A stretch of DNA of 64,000 nt, from assembly GCA_026983955.1 (NCBI GenBank), contig JALSTB010000029.1, forward strand, positions 1 to 64,000, in the 5' to 3' direction. The DNA is from Melioribacteraceae bacterium. GTDB lineage: Bacteria > Bacteroidota > Ignavibacteria > Ignavibacteriales > Melioribacteraceae. A program made the position numbers and the translations under genes. Position 1 is the first letter of the stretch. Each line of letters begins with the position of its first letter. The notes beneath the pieces were generated by a model. It ran no database searches. It was not told the origin of the DNA and saw only the letters and a list, made by a program, of their open reading frames with translations. Below, in pieces: positions 1 through 10,200 of this stretch.

Positions 1-2579
1 AAAATAGCTTTCAGTAATTTTTCCTCGGGCGTGGGATCGCTTTCACCTTTGGGTGTAATTTTACCAATCAGTATATCGCCTTCTTTTACTTCGGCACCTT
101 CTCTGATAATTCCGTGTTCGTCAAGGTTTTTGGTAGCTTCTTCACTTACATTCGGAATGTCGCGTGTCAATTCTTCGGCGCCGCGTTTTGTTTCCCTTAC
201 TTGCAATTCAAATTCTTCAATATGAATTGAAGTATAAACATCTTCGGCAACAATTCTTTCACTTATAATTATCGCATCCTCAAAATTATAACCGTTCCAC
301 GGCATGAAAGCAACGGAAATATTTTTACCGAGCGCCAGTTCACCATGATCGATTGCAGGACCGTCGGCAAGTACATCGCCTTTTTTAACTTTTTGTCCTA
401 CTTTAACAATCGGTTTTTGATTAAAACAAGTTTCCTGGTTGGTTCCCGAGAATTTAATCAGATTATAAGTAACACGCCTTTCATCATCGAACGAAGTTAA
501 AGCTTCTTCACTGTTCGGATCAAAATCGTATTTAACAATAATTTTCTGTGCATCAACATATTCAATTACACCGTTGTCTTCAGCCAGCAGTACCGAGCGG
601 GAATCGTGCGCGACTTTTCCTTCCATTCCCGTTCCGACTATCGGGGCTTCGGTAACCAACAAAGGTACCGCTTGCCGTTGCATGTTCGAACCCATCAAAG
701 CCCTGTTTGCGTCGTCATGTTCGAGGAACGGAATTAACGATGCGGCGGCACTAACCAACTGCGCGGGGGCAACATCCATATAGTGAATATCTTTGGGTTG
801 AACTATCGGGAATTCACCTTTATGACGGCATTTGACCCGTTCATTCAAGAATTCTCCCTTTTCGTTTACCGGAGCATTAGCTTGTGCAATTGTATATTCG
901 TCTTCTTGATCTGCACTCAAATATTCCACTTCTTTCGTTACGCGTCCGTTTTTAACTTTTCTGTAAGGGGTTTCCAAAAAGCCGTAATTGTTTACTTTTG
1001 CATAGATTGTAAGTGAGGAAATCAAACCGATGTTGGGACCTTCGGGTGTTTCGATGGGGCACAGGCGACCGTAATGGGAATGGTGCACGTCGCGAACTTC
1101 AAATCCTGCACGTTCGCGGGTTAGTCCGCCCGGACCTAGTGCAGAAACCCTGCGCTTATGCGTAAGTTCGGCCAAAGGATTGGTTTGATCCATAAATTGG
1201 GAAAGTTGGTTTGTTCCGAAGAAAGCATTTATCACACTGCTCAAAGTTCTTGCATTCACCAAATCTTGCGGTTGCATATTGTCGGTATCGCGCATATTCA
1301 TCCGTTCTTTTATGGTTCTTGCCATGCGTGCCAACCCGACGTTAAATTGCTGCATTAATTGTTCGCCAACCGTTCTAACCCTTCTGTTTCCCAAATGGTC
1401 TATGTCGTCAACATTCACATTTCCGTTTTTAAGATAGATGATATTTTTCATTATGGTTACGATGTCTTCAACCGTAAGCACACGTACATCGAGTGGAATA
1501 TCCAAACCGAGTTTATCATTCATTCTGAATCTACCGACTTCACCCAAATCGTAACGTTTTTCGTTGAAGAACAATTTATCGATAAGGGCTTGTGCCGTTT
1601 CAACATCGGGCGCTTCACCCGACCTCAATTGCCTGTAAATTGCAAATAATGCTTCTTCTTTCGATCTTGCGGGGTCTTTTTTCAATGTATTAAGAATAAG
1701 ATCTTGATCCGGAGAAATTTCCGTGGTGATAAGTTTAATTTCTTTAATACCGGATGCTTGAATGTTTTCAATAATTTCTTCGGTAAGCTCTTCGTCTTTT
1801 GCAACGAAAATTTCACCTGTCGTGGTGTCTATTACATCTTCAACAACAAGTCTTCCGCTGTGTTTTTCCGGATCCAGGTTTTTAACCTTAATAACCTCAA
1901 TCATATTGAAAAGATTCAATATCTCTTCATCGGTGGTATAACCGACTGCCCGCAGGAGGGTGGTTGCCTGAAATTTCTTTCTTCTATCTATATAAATATA
2001 CATTACATGGTTGATATCGGTAGCAAACTCAACCCAAGATCCTCTGAACGGAATAATTCTGGCTGAATAAATCGGTGTTCCGTTCGGGTGAATCGATTGC
2101 GCAAAAGCCACACCGGGCGATCTGTGAAGCTGACTAACAATTACTCTTTCGGCACCGTTAATAATAAACGAAGCACTATCGGTAATAAACGGAAGGTTTC
2201 CCAGATAAACTTCCTGTTCAACGGTATTTACGTATTCTTCCGTTTCATCATCTTTTGTTGAGAGCCGTAACTTTGCTTTTAATGCGGAAGAATAAGTAAG
2301 CCCTCTTTCCGCACATTCGGCAATCGAATATCTCGGTTTTTCTATATGATAACTAATAAAATCGAGCCGGTAAAATTCTTTGTTATCCAAAATCGGGAAA
2401 TTCGCATTAAATACTGCTTGCAATCCTTTGTTCTCTCTTTTTTCCGGAGGAACTTTTAATTGCAAAAAATCTTCAAAAGATTCCAATTGAATGTTTAATA
2501 GATCGGGTATATCGATAACGGGAGTAATTGAAGCGAATGTTACTCTATTGTTTTTTTTGTTTACTTTTACTTTCTCCAA
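1..2579 (-). CDS. rpoB: RNA polymerase beta subunit (N-terminal ~859 codons, cut by window edge)
   Basis: This is the beta subunit of DNA-dependent RNA polymerase. Reading the minus strand from 2579 gives an opening with [16 protein letters not shown] and then [14 protein letters not shown], a normal RpoB N-terminus. Near the left edge it reads [21 protein letters not shown], a conserved RpoB block. About 859 codons are visible; the rest lies outside the window. There is no usable ATG, so the start is TTG at 2579-2577, with an AGGGG ribosome site at about 2590-2586. It follows rplL after roughly 120 bases that hold a hairpin, the classical rplJL-rpoB arrangement. The identity is certain; the exact start is likely. 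Confidence 0.96.
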   Translation of the reverse strand, partial: MEKVKVNKKNNRVTFASITPVIDIPDLLNIQLESFEDFLQLKVPPEKRENKGLQAVFNANFPILDNKEFYRLDFISYHIEKPRYSIAECAERGLTYSSALKAKLRLSTKDDETEEYVNTVEQEVYLGNLPFITDSASFIINGAERVIVSQLHRSPGVAFAQSIHPNGTPIYSARIIPFRGSWVEFATDINHVMYIYIDRRKKFQATTLLRAVGYTTDEEILNLFNMIEVIKVKNLDPEKHSGRLVVEDVIDTTTGEIFVAKDEELTEEIIENIQASGIKEIKLITTEISPDQDLILNTLKKDPARSKEEALFAIYRQLRSGEAPDVETAQALIDKLFFNEKRYDLGEVGRFRMNDKLGLDIPLDVRVLTVEDIVTIMKNIIYLKNGNVNVDDIDHLGNRRVRTVGEQLMQQFNVGLARMARTIKERMNMRDTDNMQPQDLVNARTLSSVINAFFGTNQLSQFMDQTNPLAELTHKRRVSALGPGGLTRERAGFEVRDVHHSHYGRLCPIETPEGPNIGLISSLTIYAKVNNYGFLETPYRKVKNGRVTKEVEYLSADQEDEYTIAQANAPVNEKGEFLNERVKCRHKGEFPIVQPKDIHYMDVAPAQLVSAAASLIPFLEHDDANRALMGSNMQRQAVPLLVTEAPIVGTGMEGKVAHDSRSVLLAEDNGVIEYVDAQKIIVKYDFDPNSEEALTSFDDERRVTYNLIKFSGTNQETCFNQKPIVKVGQKVKKGDVLADGPAIDHGELALGKNISVAFMPWNGYNFEDAIIISERIVAEDVYTSIHIEEFELQVRETKRGAEELTRDIPNVSEEATKNLDEHGIIREGAEVKEGDILIGKITPKGESDPTPEEKLLKAI

Positions 2580-2636
2580 CTTTTACCCCTTAAATTTTAA
2601 CGAAAATGTGAAATATTTTTATTTCATAAATGCAAT

Positions 2637-2674
2637 AAAAGTGGTAACGCGTAAATTGACCGCATTACCACTTT
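2637..2674 (-). terminator. hairpin between rplL and rpoB (partial terminator/attenuator candidate)
   Basis: A 10-bp inverted repeat, AAAGTGGTAA...TTACCACTTT, sits between the rplL stop and the rpoB start. Inner CG-rich bases can extend the stem. On the transcribed strand it is followed by CTTTTATTG, a short and impure U run. In Escherichia coli a leaky terminator in this same gap lowers rpoBC expression relative to the ribosomal protein genes. Equivalence here is inferred from position and shape only. Confidence 0.55.
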
Positions 2675-2702
2675 AAAAACCGCATAAAAACGACATATTT
2701 AA

Positions 2703-3083
2703 TTATTTAATTTCAACTGTAGCGCCGGCTTCTTCAAGTTCTTTCTTGATTTTTTCAGCTTCTTCTTTTGAGACGCCTTCTTTGACCGGCTTGGGAGCGG
2801 AGTCAACCAAATCTTTAGCTTCTTTAAGACCAAGACCGGTATGAGCTCTAACAACTTTAATAACATTAATTTTCTTTTCGCCGAAACTTTTAAGAATAAC
2901 ATCAAATTCGGTTTTTTCTTCTTCAGCGGCAGCTTCACCGCCACCGGCAACGGCGCCGCCCATAACAACGGGTGCGGCTGCAGTTACACCGAATTCTTCT
3001 TCGAGTGCACTTTTGAGTTCCGCAGCTTCAACTAAAGTTAATTCTTTAATTTTTTCAACAATTTCAGCTATTTTCTCTGACAT
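2703..3083 (-). CDS. rplL: 50S ribosomal protein L7/L12
   Basis: L7/L12 forms the ribosomal stalk and recruits translation GTPases. The 126-residue protein has the family's layout: an N-terminal dimerisation helix ([20 protein letters not shown]), an Ala/Gly-rich hinge at about residues 33-52, and a C-terminal domain with [20 protein letters not shown] and a [14 protein letters not shown] segment. An AGGAG ribosome site lies just before the ATG. It is 36 bases downstream of rplJ, as usual, and several copies bind L10. Confidence 0.98.
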   Translation of the reverse strand: MSEKIAEIVEKIKELTLVEAAELKSALEEEFGVTAAAPVVMGGAVAGGGEAAAEEEKTEFDVILKSFGEKKINVIKVVRAHTGLGLKEAKDLVDSAPKPVKEGVSKEEAEKIKKELEEAGATVEIK

Positions 3084-3119
3084 TTTGGTATCTCCTGTTT
3101 TATTACTTTCAAATTTTAA

Positions 3120-3641
3120 TTAAGCAGCTTTCTTTTTGCTTATTTCATCAACTAAACTAACAATATCGCGCATTACCGCATTGATTGCACCAACAATTCC
3201 GGATGCAGGGGATGCGATACTGCCGATTATAGAGCTTATTAACTCTTCTTTTGACGGCATGGATGCCAATACATCCAATTTCCCAGAATCATAATATTGG
3301 GATTCGAGATAACAACCTTTGAAGACGAGTTTCTTTTTTTCCTTAAAATACTTTTTAATGATTTTTGCCGGAGCCACGAAATTCTCGCCCGTAAAAGCGA
3401 GAGCATTCATTCCAACCAGGCTGTCGTTGAAATTTTCGTAACCGCCCAAATCGTCTATGGCTCTTTTAATCAAAGTATTTTTGAAGACTTTGTAAGTAAC
3501 TCCTTCTTTGCGAAATTCCCTTCGCAGGTTGTTAATATCCTCAACATTTACTCCTTGATAATCTACCAGATAAACCCCGGTTGAATTTTCAAAGAGCTCT
3601 TTGATCTGAGAAACAATTTCCGCCTTATTTTTTTTATTCAT
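3120..3641 (-). CDS. rplJ: 50S ribosomal protein L10
   Basis: L10 anchors the L7/L12 stalk to 23S rRNA. The 173-residue length is normal. The N-terminus (KAEIVSQIKELFENSTGVYLVDYQGV) and the LRREFRKEGVTYKVFKNTL block that follows are the L10 core. The C-terminal helix that binds L12 dimers is present (SGIVGAINAVMRDIVSLVDE). It lies between rplA and rplL in the conserved order. In other bacteria an L10-L12 complex represses its own leader; the 68-base gap upstream is too short for me to identify such a site. Confidence 0.98.
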   Translation of the reverse strand: MNKKNKAEIVSQIKELFENSTGVYLVDYQGVNVEDINNLRREFRKEGVTYKVFKNTLIKRAIDDLGGYENFNDSLVGMNALAFTGENFVAPAKIIKKYFKEKKKLVFKGCYLESQYYDSGKLDVLASMPSKEELISSIIGSIASPASGIVGAINAVMRDIVSLVDEISKKKAA

Positions 3642-3709
3642 ATTTCACCCAGATCGTTTAATCAGTAATAGTAATTAATTTGAAGCATTTATTTATGAGT
3701 GCGTAATTT

Positions 3710-4414
3710 CTATTTTTTCACCGAAGCTATGGCTTCGTCCTTGTCAATTTTCAATCCCGGTCCCATTGTACTGGACAAATACAAACTTTTAACATATTGA
3801 CCTTTTGCGGAAGCGGGTTTTAATTTCAAAACAGTTCTGAGAAATTCTTTAAAATTATCAGCCAAAGCCTGATCGTCGAAATTCAATTTGCCCAACGGGA
3901 CGTGTACAATTCCGTTTTTATCGACACGGAATTCAATTTTACCGGCTTTAACTTCTTTGACCGCTTTTGCAACATCTTTTGTAACCGTTCCGCTTTTGGG
4001 ATTGGGCATAAGACCTTTGGGACCTAAAAATTTACCGAGTTTTCCGAGCTCTGGCATTACATCGGGTGTGGCAATAATAACATCAACATCCGCCCAACCC
4101 GATTTAATTTTTTCCAAGTATTCTTCGAAGCCCGCATAGTCGGCTCCGGCTTCCAAAGCTTCTTTGGCTTCGGGACCTTTGGCAATAACAAGTACTTTAA
4201 CTTCTTTACCGGTACCGTGTGGAAGCGAAACCGTTCCGCGCACCATTTGATCTGCATGTTTCGGGTTAACGCCCAGCTTAATTGCACAATCCAGCGTTTC
4301 GGTGAATTTCACATTGGATACTTCTTTCAAGGTTTTTATAGCATCCTCAAGTGAATATTCTTTTTTAAGGTCCACTTTCTCTTTTATTTCTTTAATTCTT
4401 TTTGATACCTTCAT
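3710..4414 (-). CDS. rplA: 50S ribosomal protein L1
   Basis: L1 binds 23S rRNA at the L1 stalk near the E site and often represses its own operon. The 234-residue protein has the two-domain L1 pattern: [13 protein letters not shown] and [21 protein letters not shown] at the start, then [21 protein letters not shown], the L1 signature, at about residues 123-143. It begins 26 bases after rplK and is part of the rplKAJL-rpoB run. Confidence 0.98.
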   Translation of the reverse strand: MKVSKRIKEIKEKVDLKKEYSLEDAIKTLKEVSNVKFTETLDCAIKLGVNPKHADQMVRGTVSLPHGTGKEVKVLVIAKGPEAKEALEAGADYAGFEEYLEKIKSGWADVDVIIATPDVMPELGKLGKFLGPKGLMPNPKSGTVTKDVAKAVKEVKAGKIEFRVDKNGIVHVPLGKLNFDDQALADNFKEFLRTVLKLKPASAKGQYVKSLYLSSTMGPGLKIDKDEAIASVKK

Positions 4415-4440
4415 AGGAAAACCAAAATTAAGTTATTAAA

Positions 4441-4866
4441 TTAGCCTTTAACTGTGATACCCATACTTCTCGCCGTTCCGGCAATCATACTTTTGGCATG
4501 CTCAATATCGTTTGCATTCAAATCTTTCATCTTGATATTTGCAATTTCTTCCAATTGAGCATCGGATACGCTTGCAACTTTCACTTTATTCGGTTCGGAT
4601 GAACCTTTTTCAATTTTAGCCGCTTTTTTCAATAAGATTGAAGCCGGAGGAGTTTTGGTAATAAATGTGAACGATTTATCGTGATAAACCGTAATTACAA
4701 CAGGAATAATCATCCCGGCTTGATCGGCGGTTTTGGCATTAAATTGTTTGCAGAATTCCATTATGTTTACACCGCGCTGACCTAATGCCGGGCCCACCGG
4801 AGGTGAAGGATTAGCTTGACCTGCCGGAATTTGTAGTTTAATGTAACCTTCAACTTTCTTAGCCAT
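4441..4866 (-). CDS. rplK: 50S ribosomal protein L11
   Basis: L11 binds the GTPase-associated centre of 23S rRNA and is needed for RelA and release-factor function. The 141-residue protein shows the L11 N-domain ([38 protein letters not shown]) and an RNA-binding C-domain ending in [12 protein letters not shown]. The prolines of the PPVGPALGQ switch region are intact. It follows nusG by 24 bases in the standard order. Confidence 0.98.
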   Translation of the reverse strand: MAKKVEGYIKLQIPAGQANPSPPVGPALGQRGVNIMEFCKQFNAKTADQAGMIIPVVITVYHDKSFTFITKTPPASILLKKAAKIEKGSSEPNKVKVASVSDAQLEEIANIKMKDLNANDIEHAKSMIAGTARSMGITVKG

Positions 4867-4890
4867 AATTCAACCTAAAATTATTTAATG

Positions 4891-5436
4891 TTATTTTTCC
4901 AATTCAGCTTGAACGAAATCGATTTCCACGGGAGTTTTTCTACCGAATATCGAAACCATTACTTTCATTTTCATTTTATCTTCGTTAACCTCTTCAACGT
5001 AACCGGTAAAGTTGTTAAACGGTCCGTCGATAATTTTCACATAATCACCTGCTCTGAACATCGTATCGCTGCGTTCGGTTTCGTCTTCGAGGGCAATTCT
5101 ACCGACAATTCTTTTAACTTCTTCGGGTTGAAGAGGATTCGGTTTATTTTGATCGCCCAAAAATCCCATTACCGAAGGAGTGTTAACAATAAAGTCTTTT
5201 ACTTTGTTATCCAAATCGGCGTGAAGCAAAATATACCCCGGGAAAAAATTTCTGAGTTTTGTTTTTTTCTTTCCGTCTTTTACTTGAAAAACTTTCTCAA
5301 TTGGTATAAGTACTTCTTTTATTTTTTCACGGAGTTCTTCATTGTCTTTTAACTCCATTTCGATAAGAGTTTTGACTTTATTTTCGTGCCCCGAAAACGT
5401 TCTTACCACATACCATTTAAAATTAGAATTTTCCAC
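4891..5436 (-). CDS. nusG: transcription termination/antitermination factor NusG
   Basis: NusG binds RNA polymerase, suppresses pausing and links it to Rho or the ribosome. The 181-residue protein has the NGN domain (WYVVRTFSGHENKVKTLIE at residues 8-26, then FFPGYILLHADLDNKVKDFI) and a C-terminal KOW domain (FRAGDYVKIIDGPFNNFTGYV). Only 3 bases separate it from secE, so the two are almost certainly co-transcribed and translationally coupled. Confidence 0.98.
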   Translation of the reverse strand: MENSNFKWYVVRTFSGHENKVKTLIEMELKDNEELREKIKEVLIPIEKVFQVKDGKKKTKLRNFFPGYILLHADLDNKVKDFIVNTPSVMGFLGDQNKPNPLQPEEVKRIVGRIALEDETERSDTMFRAGDYVKIIDGPFNNFTGYVEEVNEDKMKMKVMVSIFGRKTPVEIDFVQAELEK

Positions 5437-5439
5437 TTC

Positions 5440-5622
5440 TTAAAATATTCCTTGAAATATTTGAGTAATAGCCATATCTATCACATAAGTAAATCCGGCA
5501 ATAAGAAGACAAACAACAATAACAATAGTGGTAGATTCTTTCAGTTCTTCTTTAGTCGGCCACGTTACCTTTTTCATTTCCTTGATAACGCCGTTTACGA
5601 AATCGATAATTTTTTGTTTCAT
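5440..5622 (-). CDS. secE: preprotein translocase subunit SecE
   Basis: SecE stabilises the SecY channel in the inner membrane. At 60 residues it is the short single-span form. An amphipathic helix carries the hallmark EMKKVTWPTKEEL (about residues 15-27) and is followed by one transmembrane segment, TIVIVVCLLIAGFTYVIDMA. It lies directly downstream of tRNA-Trp and 3 bases ahead of nusG. Confidence 0.97.
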   Translation of the reverse strand: MKQKIIDFVNGVIKEMKKVTWPTKEELKESTTIVIVVCLLIAGFTYVIDMAITQIFQGIF

Positions 5623-5645
5623 AATACACTCAAAATTAAAAGATG

Positions 5646-5718
5646 CACGTCAGGAGGGACTCGAACCCCCAACCTGCGGTTTTGGAGACCGCTGCTCTAC
5701 CAATTGAGCCACTGACGT
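5646..5718 (-). tRNA. tRNA-Trp (CCA)
   Basis: A 73-nt cloverleaf on the minus strand. The acceptor stem is ACGTCAG/CTGACGT with discriminator G, the D-arm is GGCTCAATTGGTAGAGC, and the anticodon loop CTCCAAA gives anticodon CCA. The T-arm is GTTCGAGTC. CCA is not encoded. It sits between rpmG and secE, as in many bacteria. Confidence 0.97.
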
Positions 5719-5719
5719 A

Positions 5720-5887
5720 TTATTTAGTTTCCTTAAATATTACGTGTTTGCGTACAACGGGATCGTATTTTTTATATTCTACTCTACCCGGATGGTTACG
5801 TTTATTTTTTTTAGTAGTATATCTGTAACCGGTGCCCGCAGTACTTTCCAAAATTATTGTTAGTCGTGCATTTTTAGATTTTGCCAT
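5720..5887 (-). CDS. rpmG: 50S ribosomal protein L33
   Basis: A 55-residue gene encoding L33. The product begins [16 protein letters not shown] and continues [36 protein letters not shown], the L33 consensus. It has no Cys pairs, so this is the zinc-independent form of L33. Its stop lies 2 bases before the tRNA-Trp 5' end. The gene occupies the place where tuf is often found in this cluster. Confidence 0.95.
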   Translation of the reverse strand: MAKSKNARLTIILESTAGTGYRYTTKKNKRNHPGRVEYKKYDPVVRKHVIFKETK

Positions 5888-5931
5888 GATAAACTTTCAC
5901 CAATAATTAATTTTTTTCTATTACAAAGCAG

Positions 5932-6004
5932 AGCTGACGACCGGGATTGAACCGGTGACCTCATCCTTACCAAGGATGTGCTCTACCGACTGAGCTACGT
6001 CAGC
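5932..6004 (-). tRNA. tRNA-Thr (GGT)
   Basis: A 73-nt cloverleaf. The acceptor stem is GCTGACG/CGTCAGC, the D-arm is AGCTCAGTCGGTAGAGC, and the anticodon loop TTGGTAA gives anticodon GGT. The T-arm is GGTTCAATC. It is third in the Tyr-Gly-Thr array upstream of rpmG, and CCA is not encoded. Confidence 0.97.
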
Positions 6005-6114
6005 AAAAAACAAGGATGAAATTTGAATTAAATTTATTCGCACTTCATCCGAAAATAAAAGGGCTTGATAAAGCCCGGAAACAAATTCAAAAGGTAACTC
6101 CGAAAAAAGAGTTG

Positions 6115-6187
6115 AGCGGGAGACGGGACTCGAACCCGCAACCAACAGCTTGGAAGGCTGTGACTCTACCAATTGAGTTACCCCCGC
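6115..6187 (-). tRNA. tRNA-Gly (TCC)
   Basis: A 73-nt cloverleaf. The acceptor stem is GCGGGGG/CTCCCGC with one G-T pair. The anticodon stem-loop ACAGC-CTTCCAA-GCTGT gives anticodon TCC, and the T-arm is GGTTCGAGTCC. It lies 8 bases after tRNA-Tyr and about 110 bases before tRNA-Thr. Confidence 0.97.
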
Positions 6188-6195
6188 AAAATTAG

Positions 6196-6279
6196 TGGGT
6201 GGCGAGGGATTCGAACCCCCAAAGGCGTTCGCCAACGGATTTACAGTCCGCCCCGGCTCTCCAACTCCGGCGTCCACCC
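6196..6279 (-). tRNA. tRNA-Tyr (GTA)
   Basis: An 84-nt class II tRNA with a long variable arm. The acceptor is GGGTGGA/GCCACCC with discriminator A. The anticodon loop CTGTAAA gives anticodon GTA, and the T-arm contains GGTTCGAATCC. In my alignment position 8 is C rather than the near-universal U, and pair 7-66 is A-G. Both are odd, but the rest of the fold is good. It is the first gene of the cluster. Confidence 0.95.
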
Positions 6280-6312
6280 AAAAATTGTACCAATCAAATA
6301 AAAGACGAACAA

Positions 6313-6343
6313 CAAAAATAGAATGCTTTTTTTAAAAAAGCAA
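6313..6343 (-). promoter_or_regulatory. candidate promoter of the tRNA/ribosomal/rpoB cluster
   Basis: On the minus strand TTGCTT (6343-6338), a 17-base spacer and TATTTTTG (6320-6313) lie 34 bases upstream of tRNA-Tyr. The pair resembles the other promoters proposed in this window. The AT-rich spacer is close to a palindrome. Support is sequence pattern and position only. Confidence 0.45.
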
Positions 6344-6433
6344 GGAATTGAACAAGAGAAAAAAATATTTTTTTCAGGGTTTTTTTATGTTTTATGTGTG
6401 ATTTTACAAGTGTTTAACTCGTCGGTTTCAAAA

Positions 6434-7201
6434 TTATATTTTTTTTAACCATCCGTTAACGAATGAAGCTACTTCTTCCCATCCCGGTTCGGAAATCAAC
6501 CAATGTGCATGGTCGTTAAATTCTTTATACGACGCTGCTTTCTTATACTTTTTCGCAACTTTCCGTACAACTTGTGGCGGGGTTATTCTGTCTTCGGAAC
6601 CGGAAACTACAAGTACCGGACAATTTATTTTTGTCTCATCCACCCTTGTAGCACCGGTGGAATCGAAAAACCAATATCCAATTTCAAAGGCAGCCCTTCC
6701 CGATTCGTATACAAACTTACTGTAAACTTTCTTCTGTTCCTCGCCGGGTAACAAATGAAGCATTGAGTAAACCGCTTCATCAAAAGTTTGACGCATCGGC
6801 TTTTTCCAAAATCCCCATTTGGTTTGAATGCTCCAGAAACTTTTTATAACCGAGGGTCTTATTGCATTTATTCCAGCCGGTGAAGCGGGTGCCAAAAGAA
6901 TCAAAGCTTCAGCCAATCCAAGGCTTCCTAAAATTTGTGCTAACAATCCACCCATTGAGTGACCCATTATGAGGGGTTTGTCGTCCAACTTTATTATTTC
7001 TTTCCGTAAGTCGGCAACATAATCTCTAATACTCAGGTAGCCTAATGCCGGATTTGGAGGTGATCCGGGATTAACATCATGATAACGGAGTGTGGTTGTT
7101 ACACACCGGAAACCCTCGCTTTCAAAAAATTTCTTATAGTTTTCCCAATACCAACCGCCGCCCCACATTCCGTGGATCATAAAAATTGTTTTATTTAGCA
7201 T
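6434..7201 (-). CDS. alpha/beta hydrolase
   Basis: A soluble alpha/beta-hydrolase-fold enzyme of about 255 residues with unknown substrate. The oxyanion region is MIHGMWGGGWYWE (residues 8-20). The nucleophile elbow is GHSMGG with Ser82. An acidic residue follows in SGSEDRITPP, and the catalytic His is probably in FNDHAHWL near the end. The first ATG is at 7222, but a GGGAG ribosome site fits the second ATG at 7201, where homology also seems to begin. It lies just downstream of the glycosidase-like gene on the same strand. Similar proteins include lysophospholipases and esterases; I cannot choose between them. Confidence 0.85.
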   Translation of the reverse strand: MLNKTIFMIHGMWGGGWYWENYKKFFESEGFRCVTTTLRYHDVNPGSPPNPALGYLSIRDYVADLRKEIIKLDDKPLIMGHSMGGLLAQILGSLGLAEALILLAPASPAGINAIRPSVIKSFWSIQTKWGFWKKPMRQTFDEAVYSMLHLLPGEEQKKVYSKFVYESGRAAFEIGYWFFDSTGATRVDETKINCPVLVVSGSEDRITPPQVVRKVAKKYKKAASYKEFNDHAHWLISEPGWEEVASFVNGWLKKI

Positions 7202-7228
7202 TTTAACCACTCCCGTGGTCATTTGACA

Positions 7229-10200
7229 CTATTTAATAAGAAGCATTTTCCGGACTTTCCGCAAATTTCCCGCTTTCAATTTATAAAAATAAATTCCGCT
7301 TGGCAATCCGCCAGTGGCGGAGAGGGCATCGAAGTGAATTGAATATTGACCCGGCGGTTGTTTCCCGTTTACCAACGTGGCAACTTTTCTGCCAAGCACG
7401 TCATACACCGTTAAAGTTACATTAAGCGGGGAAGGAATGGAATATTTAATTGTGGTGGAAGGATTAAAAGGATTAGGAAAATTTTGCATCAAATCGAATT
7501 TAAATGAAAGATTTTCCGTTTCACGGTTCGAAAGCAATACATCACTATAATAAAATGTTAAAAGTAATTCGCCTATTTCATTTCCGGTTAAAATAAGCTC
7601 TCCTTCTCCCTCGGTAAAATCTGAATTTATTTTCGACCCTTCTGCAGTGTCCTTGATATTTAATGTTACGCCATGCGGCAATTCCCATTTTAATTTGATG
7701 GAATCGCAATCCGATGCGGATTGATAATTTAATTTACATTTATGATATTTTCCGGAGATATTTTCAATATTTGAATAAGAAGAAACCGGAGCCGCATCCG
7801 AAATAATCCTGACATCAAAAATTCCATCCGGCGGTGGAGGTGGAATTTCAAACTCTCCGAAATTTACATCGGGATTAATTGAGGCGAGCGAATCCAAGCC
7901 GAAAACGAGCGGGATAGTGTCGTTACAATTCGATGCAATCATACCAATATATATTTGAGGTTGTTTTACGGTTTCAGGGTCCGGGTTTGTCCGGTTCGAA
8001 TTTTGTATACTTACGTCAATTTCCCCTTCCCCGTTCGATTTTACCCAATATCCTTTTCCCGGTAAAAGAATATCTACCGGTTTATAAAATTTGTCGAATT
8101 CAAAAAAAGAACTGCTAATTAAACCCGGCGGATTGGTTTTAATGTTCGAAGCTACCACGGGTTGCTTGAATACCCCGATTAAATTCCATCCTTTGTTGAT
8201 TTTAACCTTTTGCCCGCTCTCATTGCCGTAAATAATTCTACTGCCGTTATTGCTCTGTTTCAACCAGTACCCTACGCCAATTTGCAAGGTTTCTTCGGCT
8301 TTGTACACCGTATCGTATTTCAACACTGTGGCGGAATCGTTCCCGAATATTCCGCGAATGCTCATATCATTTGCTAACAGCGGCACGGAAATCAAATTCC
8401 ATCCGGCAGAAAAATCGAGAAGGGAGTTATCCTCATTTTTATAAGCAATTAAAAGTTCACATGTATTTGCATCATTTAAAATTAAACTGTCTGTATTTTT
8501 CATATTCAAGTTTATGTAAGAGCCGTCTATCGTATCGCGGAGGAAAAAACTTCCGTATGGCAGATTGTTCTTATTCCAATAAAATTTTACCGTATCATTG
8601 TTAGAATTTCTCCGGAATTTAATTTTCCAAGTTATTTCATCATTTAAATCATTCCGGAAATCGACCCGGGTTGTCGAATTGTCATCCAATAGAAATCTAA
8701 CATCGAAACTGCCTGGCTGAGCGGGTGGCAATTGTTCTTCCCCGAGAAATTTATCTACCGCATTTGTACCGTAACCCGATTTACCGAAAACCAATGTAAC
8801 AGAGTTGGTATCCGTTTGTTTAACCGTAATTTCGCTTTCCCAGGAAATAACGGCTGTATCGGCATCATTCAGAAATAGAGCCCACTCGCCCGGAGAAGGC
8901 GGGAAGAATGAGTGAATACCGTTATTTGCCACATTTTTCTCACCGGTTGTGAATTTACCGTTTACCGGATTAAACCAAAAAGCATCGACGTTATTCGAAA
9001 AAACCTGCATGTCGATTGAGATGGAATCGTTTCCGGGGAGGAATGCCGCACCGAATTTACCCGATTCCGCTACGGCTAAAACCATTTTTCGTATTTCGGG
9101 TAAATTATCATTATTCAAAACGGCTTCATGTCGTGGAACAAGTTCCCACCAATTGAACGATTCGAAAAATTCCACAATGTATTTCATCTGTGTTGAAGAA
9201 ATGTACGACATTGCAGTATCGAACGGAATGTAGAGTTCATCGTCCGAATCTTCTGGGTAATTCCAAATACCCAGCGCACCGTAGGTATAACCGCAAGAAC
9301 CGGAAAGTACGGAAATCCAACCGAGTTCCCTTGCATTTTCGTCGGTACCCTGCCGTTCGGGATTTATAATTTGCGGAGCGTATTTTCCTGCCGAATAATA
9401 TGCTTCGGTATTGATTACCGGCAAAACCGGTGGCAAATTGTACAGGTTGATATTCCATTTCCTTGCTTTTCTGTAGCATTTCTCCAAGTCGCCACCATTG
9501 TGACCGGTTTGGTTTAATGCAATTTCCATATATTCTTTATCTTTGAAAGGTCTAACGAATTCATTCAATTCGGTATCGCTGTAAGAATGACCGGCATGCT
9601 GTGAAATCAATTGCTTGGAATATGTGAGTGTAAATCCGGTCGAATCGTAATCGGCGTTCCATTGTGGTTGATAAGTGTCGAAAGCGGGAGATAAAATTAC
9701 ATGATAACCTTCCATTCTTGCATTTATATTTCTGGCGAACAGTTCCGCATCATCGTTTGTCAGCTTATCGTAAACAGGTTCGGCAAGACCGACAAGCAAA
9801 ACCACCATACCTTTCGAATTTGCGTACTCAACAAATTTATCAAATTCTTGCCAATAAGCCGGATTCCATTTGTCATCGGAGAAGAAACACACGTCGCCTT
9901 TCCGGTTAACGGGGTACGAAGTAAATTCGGTATATCCGTGAGCTTTCGCGGGAGCAATCTGAACCACCGTGAATTTTTTCGAGTGCCGGTCATCAATATA
10001 TTTTTTCCATTGGTCGAATGTGGCGCTCATCGGAAGTGGCCACGCGGTTCCGCCCATCCAGAAAAATGGTGTTCCGTCCGCATAGGTGAGATATCTTTTG
10101 TTATCCGATACTTTTAATCCCCCGTGCAAATAAATTTTATTGTTCCCGTTGTATTCCGAAACCGAGACGGTGCCGCTTATTCCGTGCAAACCACTGTTCG

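Noticed and set aside
2699-2968. 89-codon Leu/Lys-rich ORF within rplL
   Set aside because: A shifted-frame shadow of rplL; the L12 frame is unambiguous.
5921-6277. 118-codon ORF across the tRNA genes
   Set aside because: It runs straight through tRNA-Tyr, tRNA-Gly and tRNA-Thr on the same strand; the RNA genes explain the sequence.
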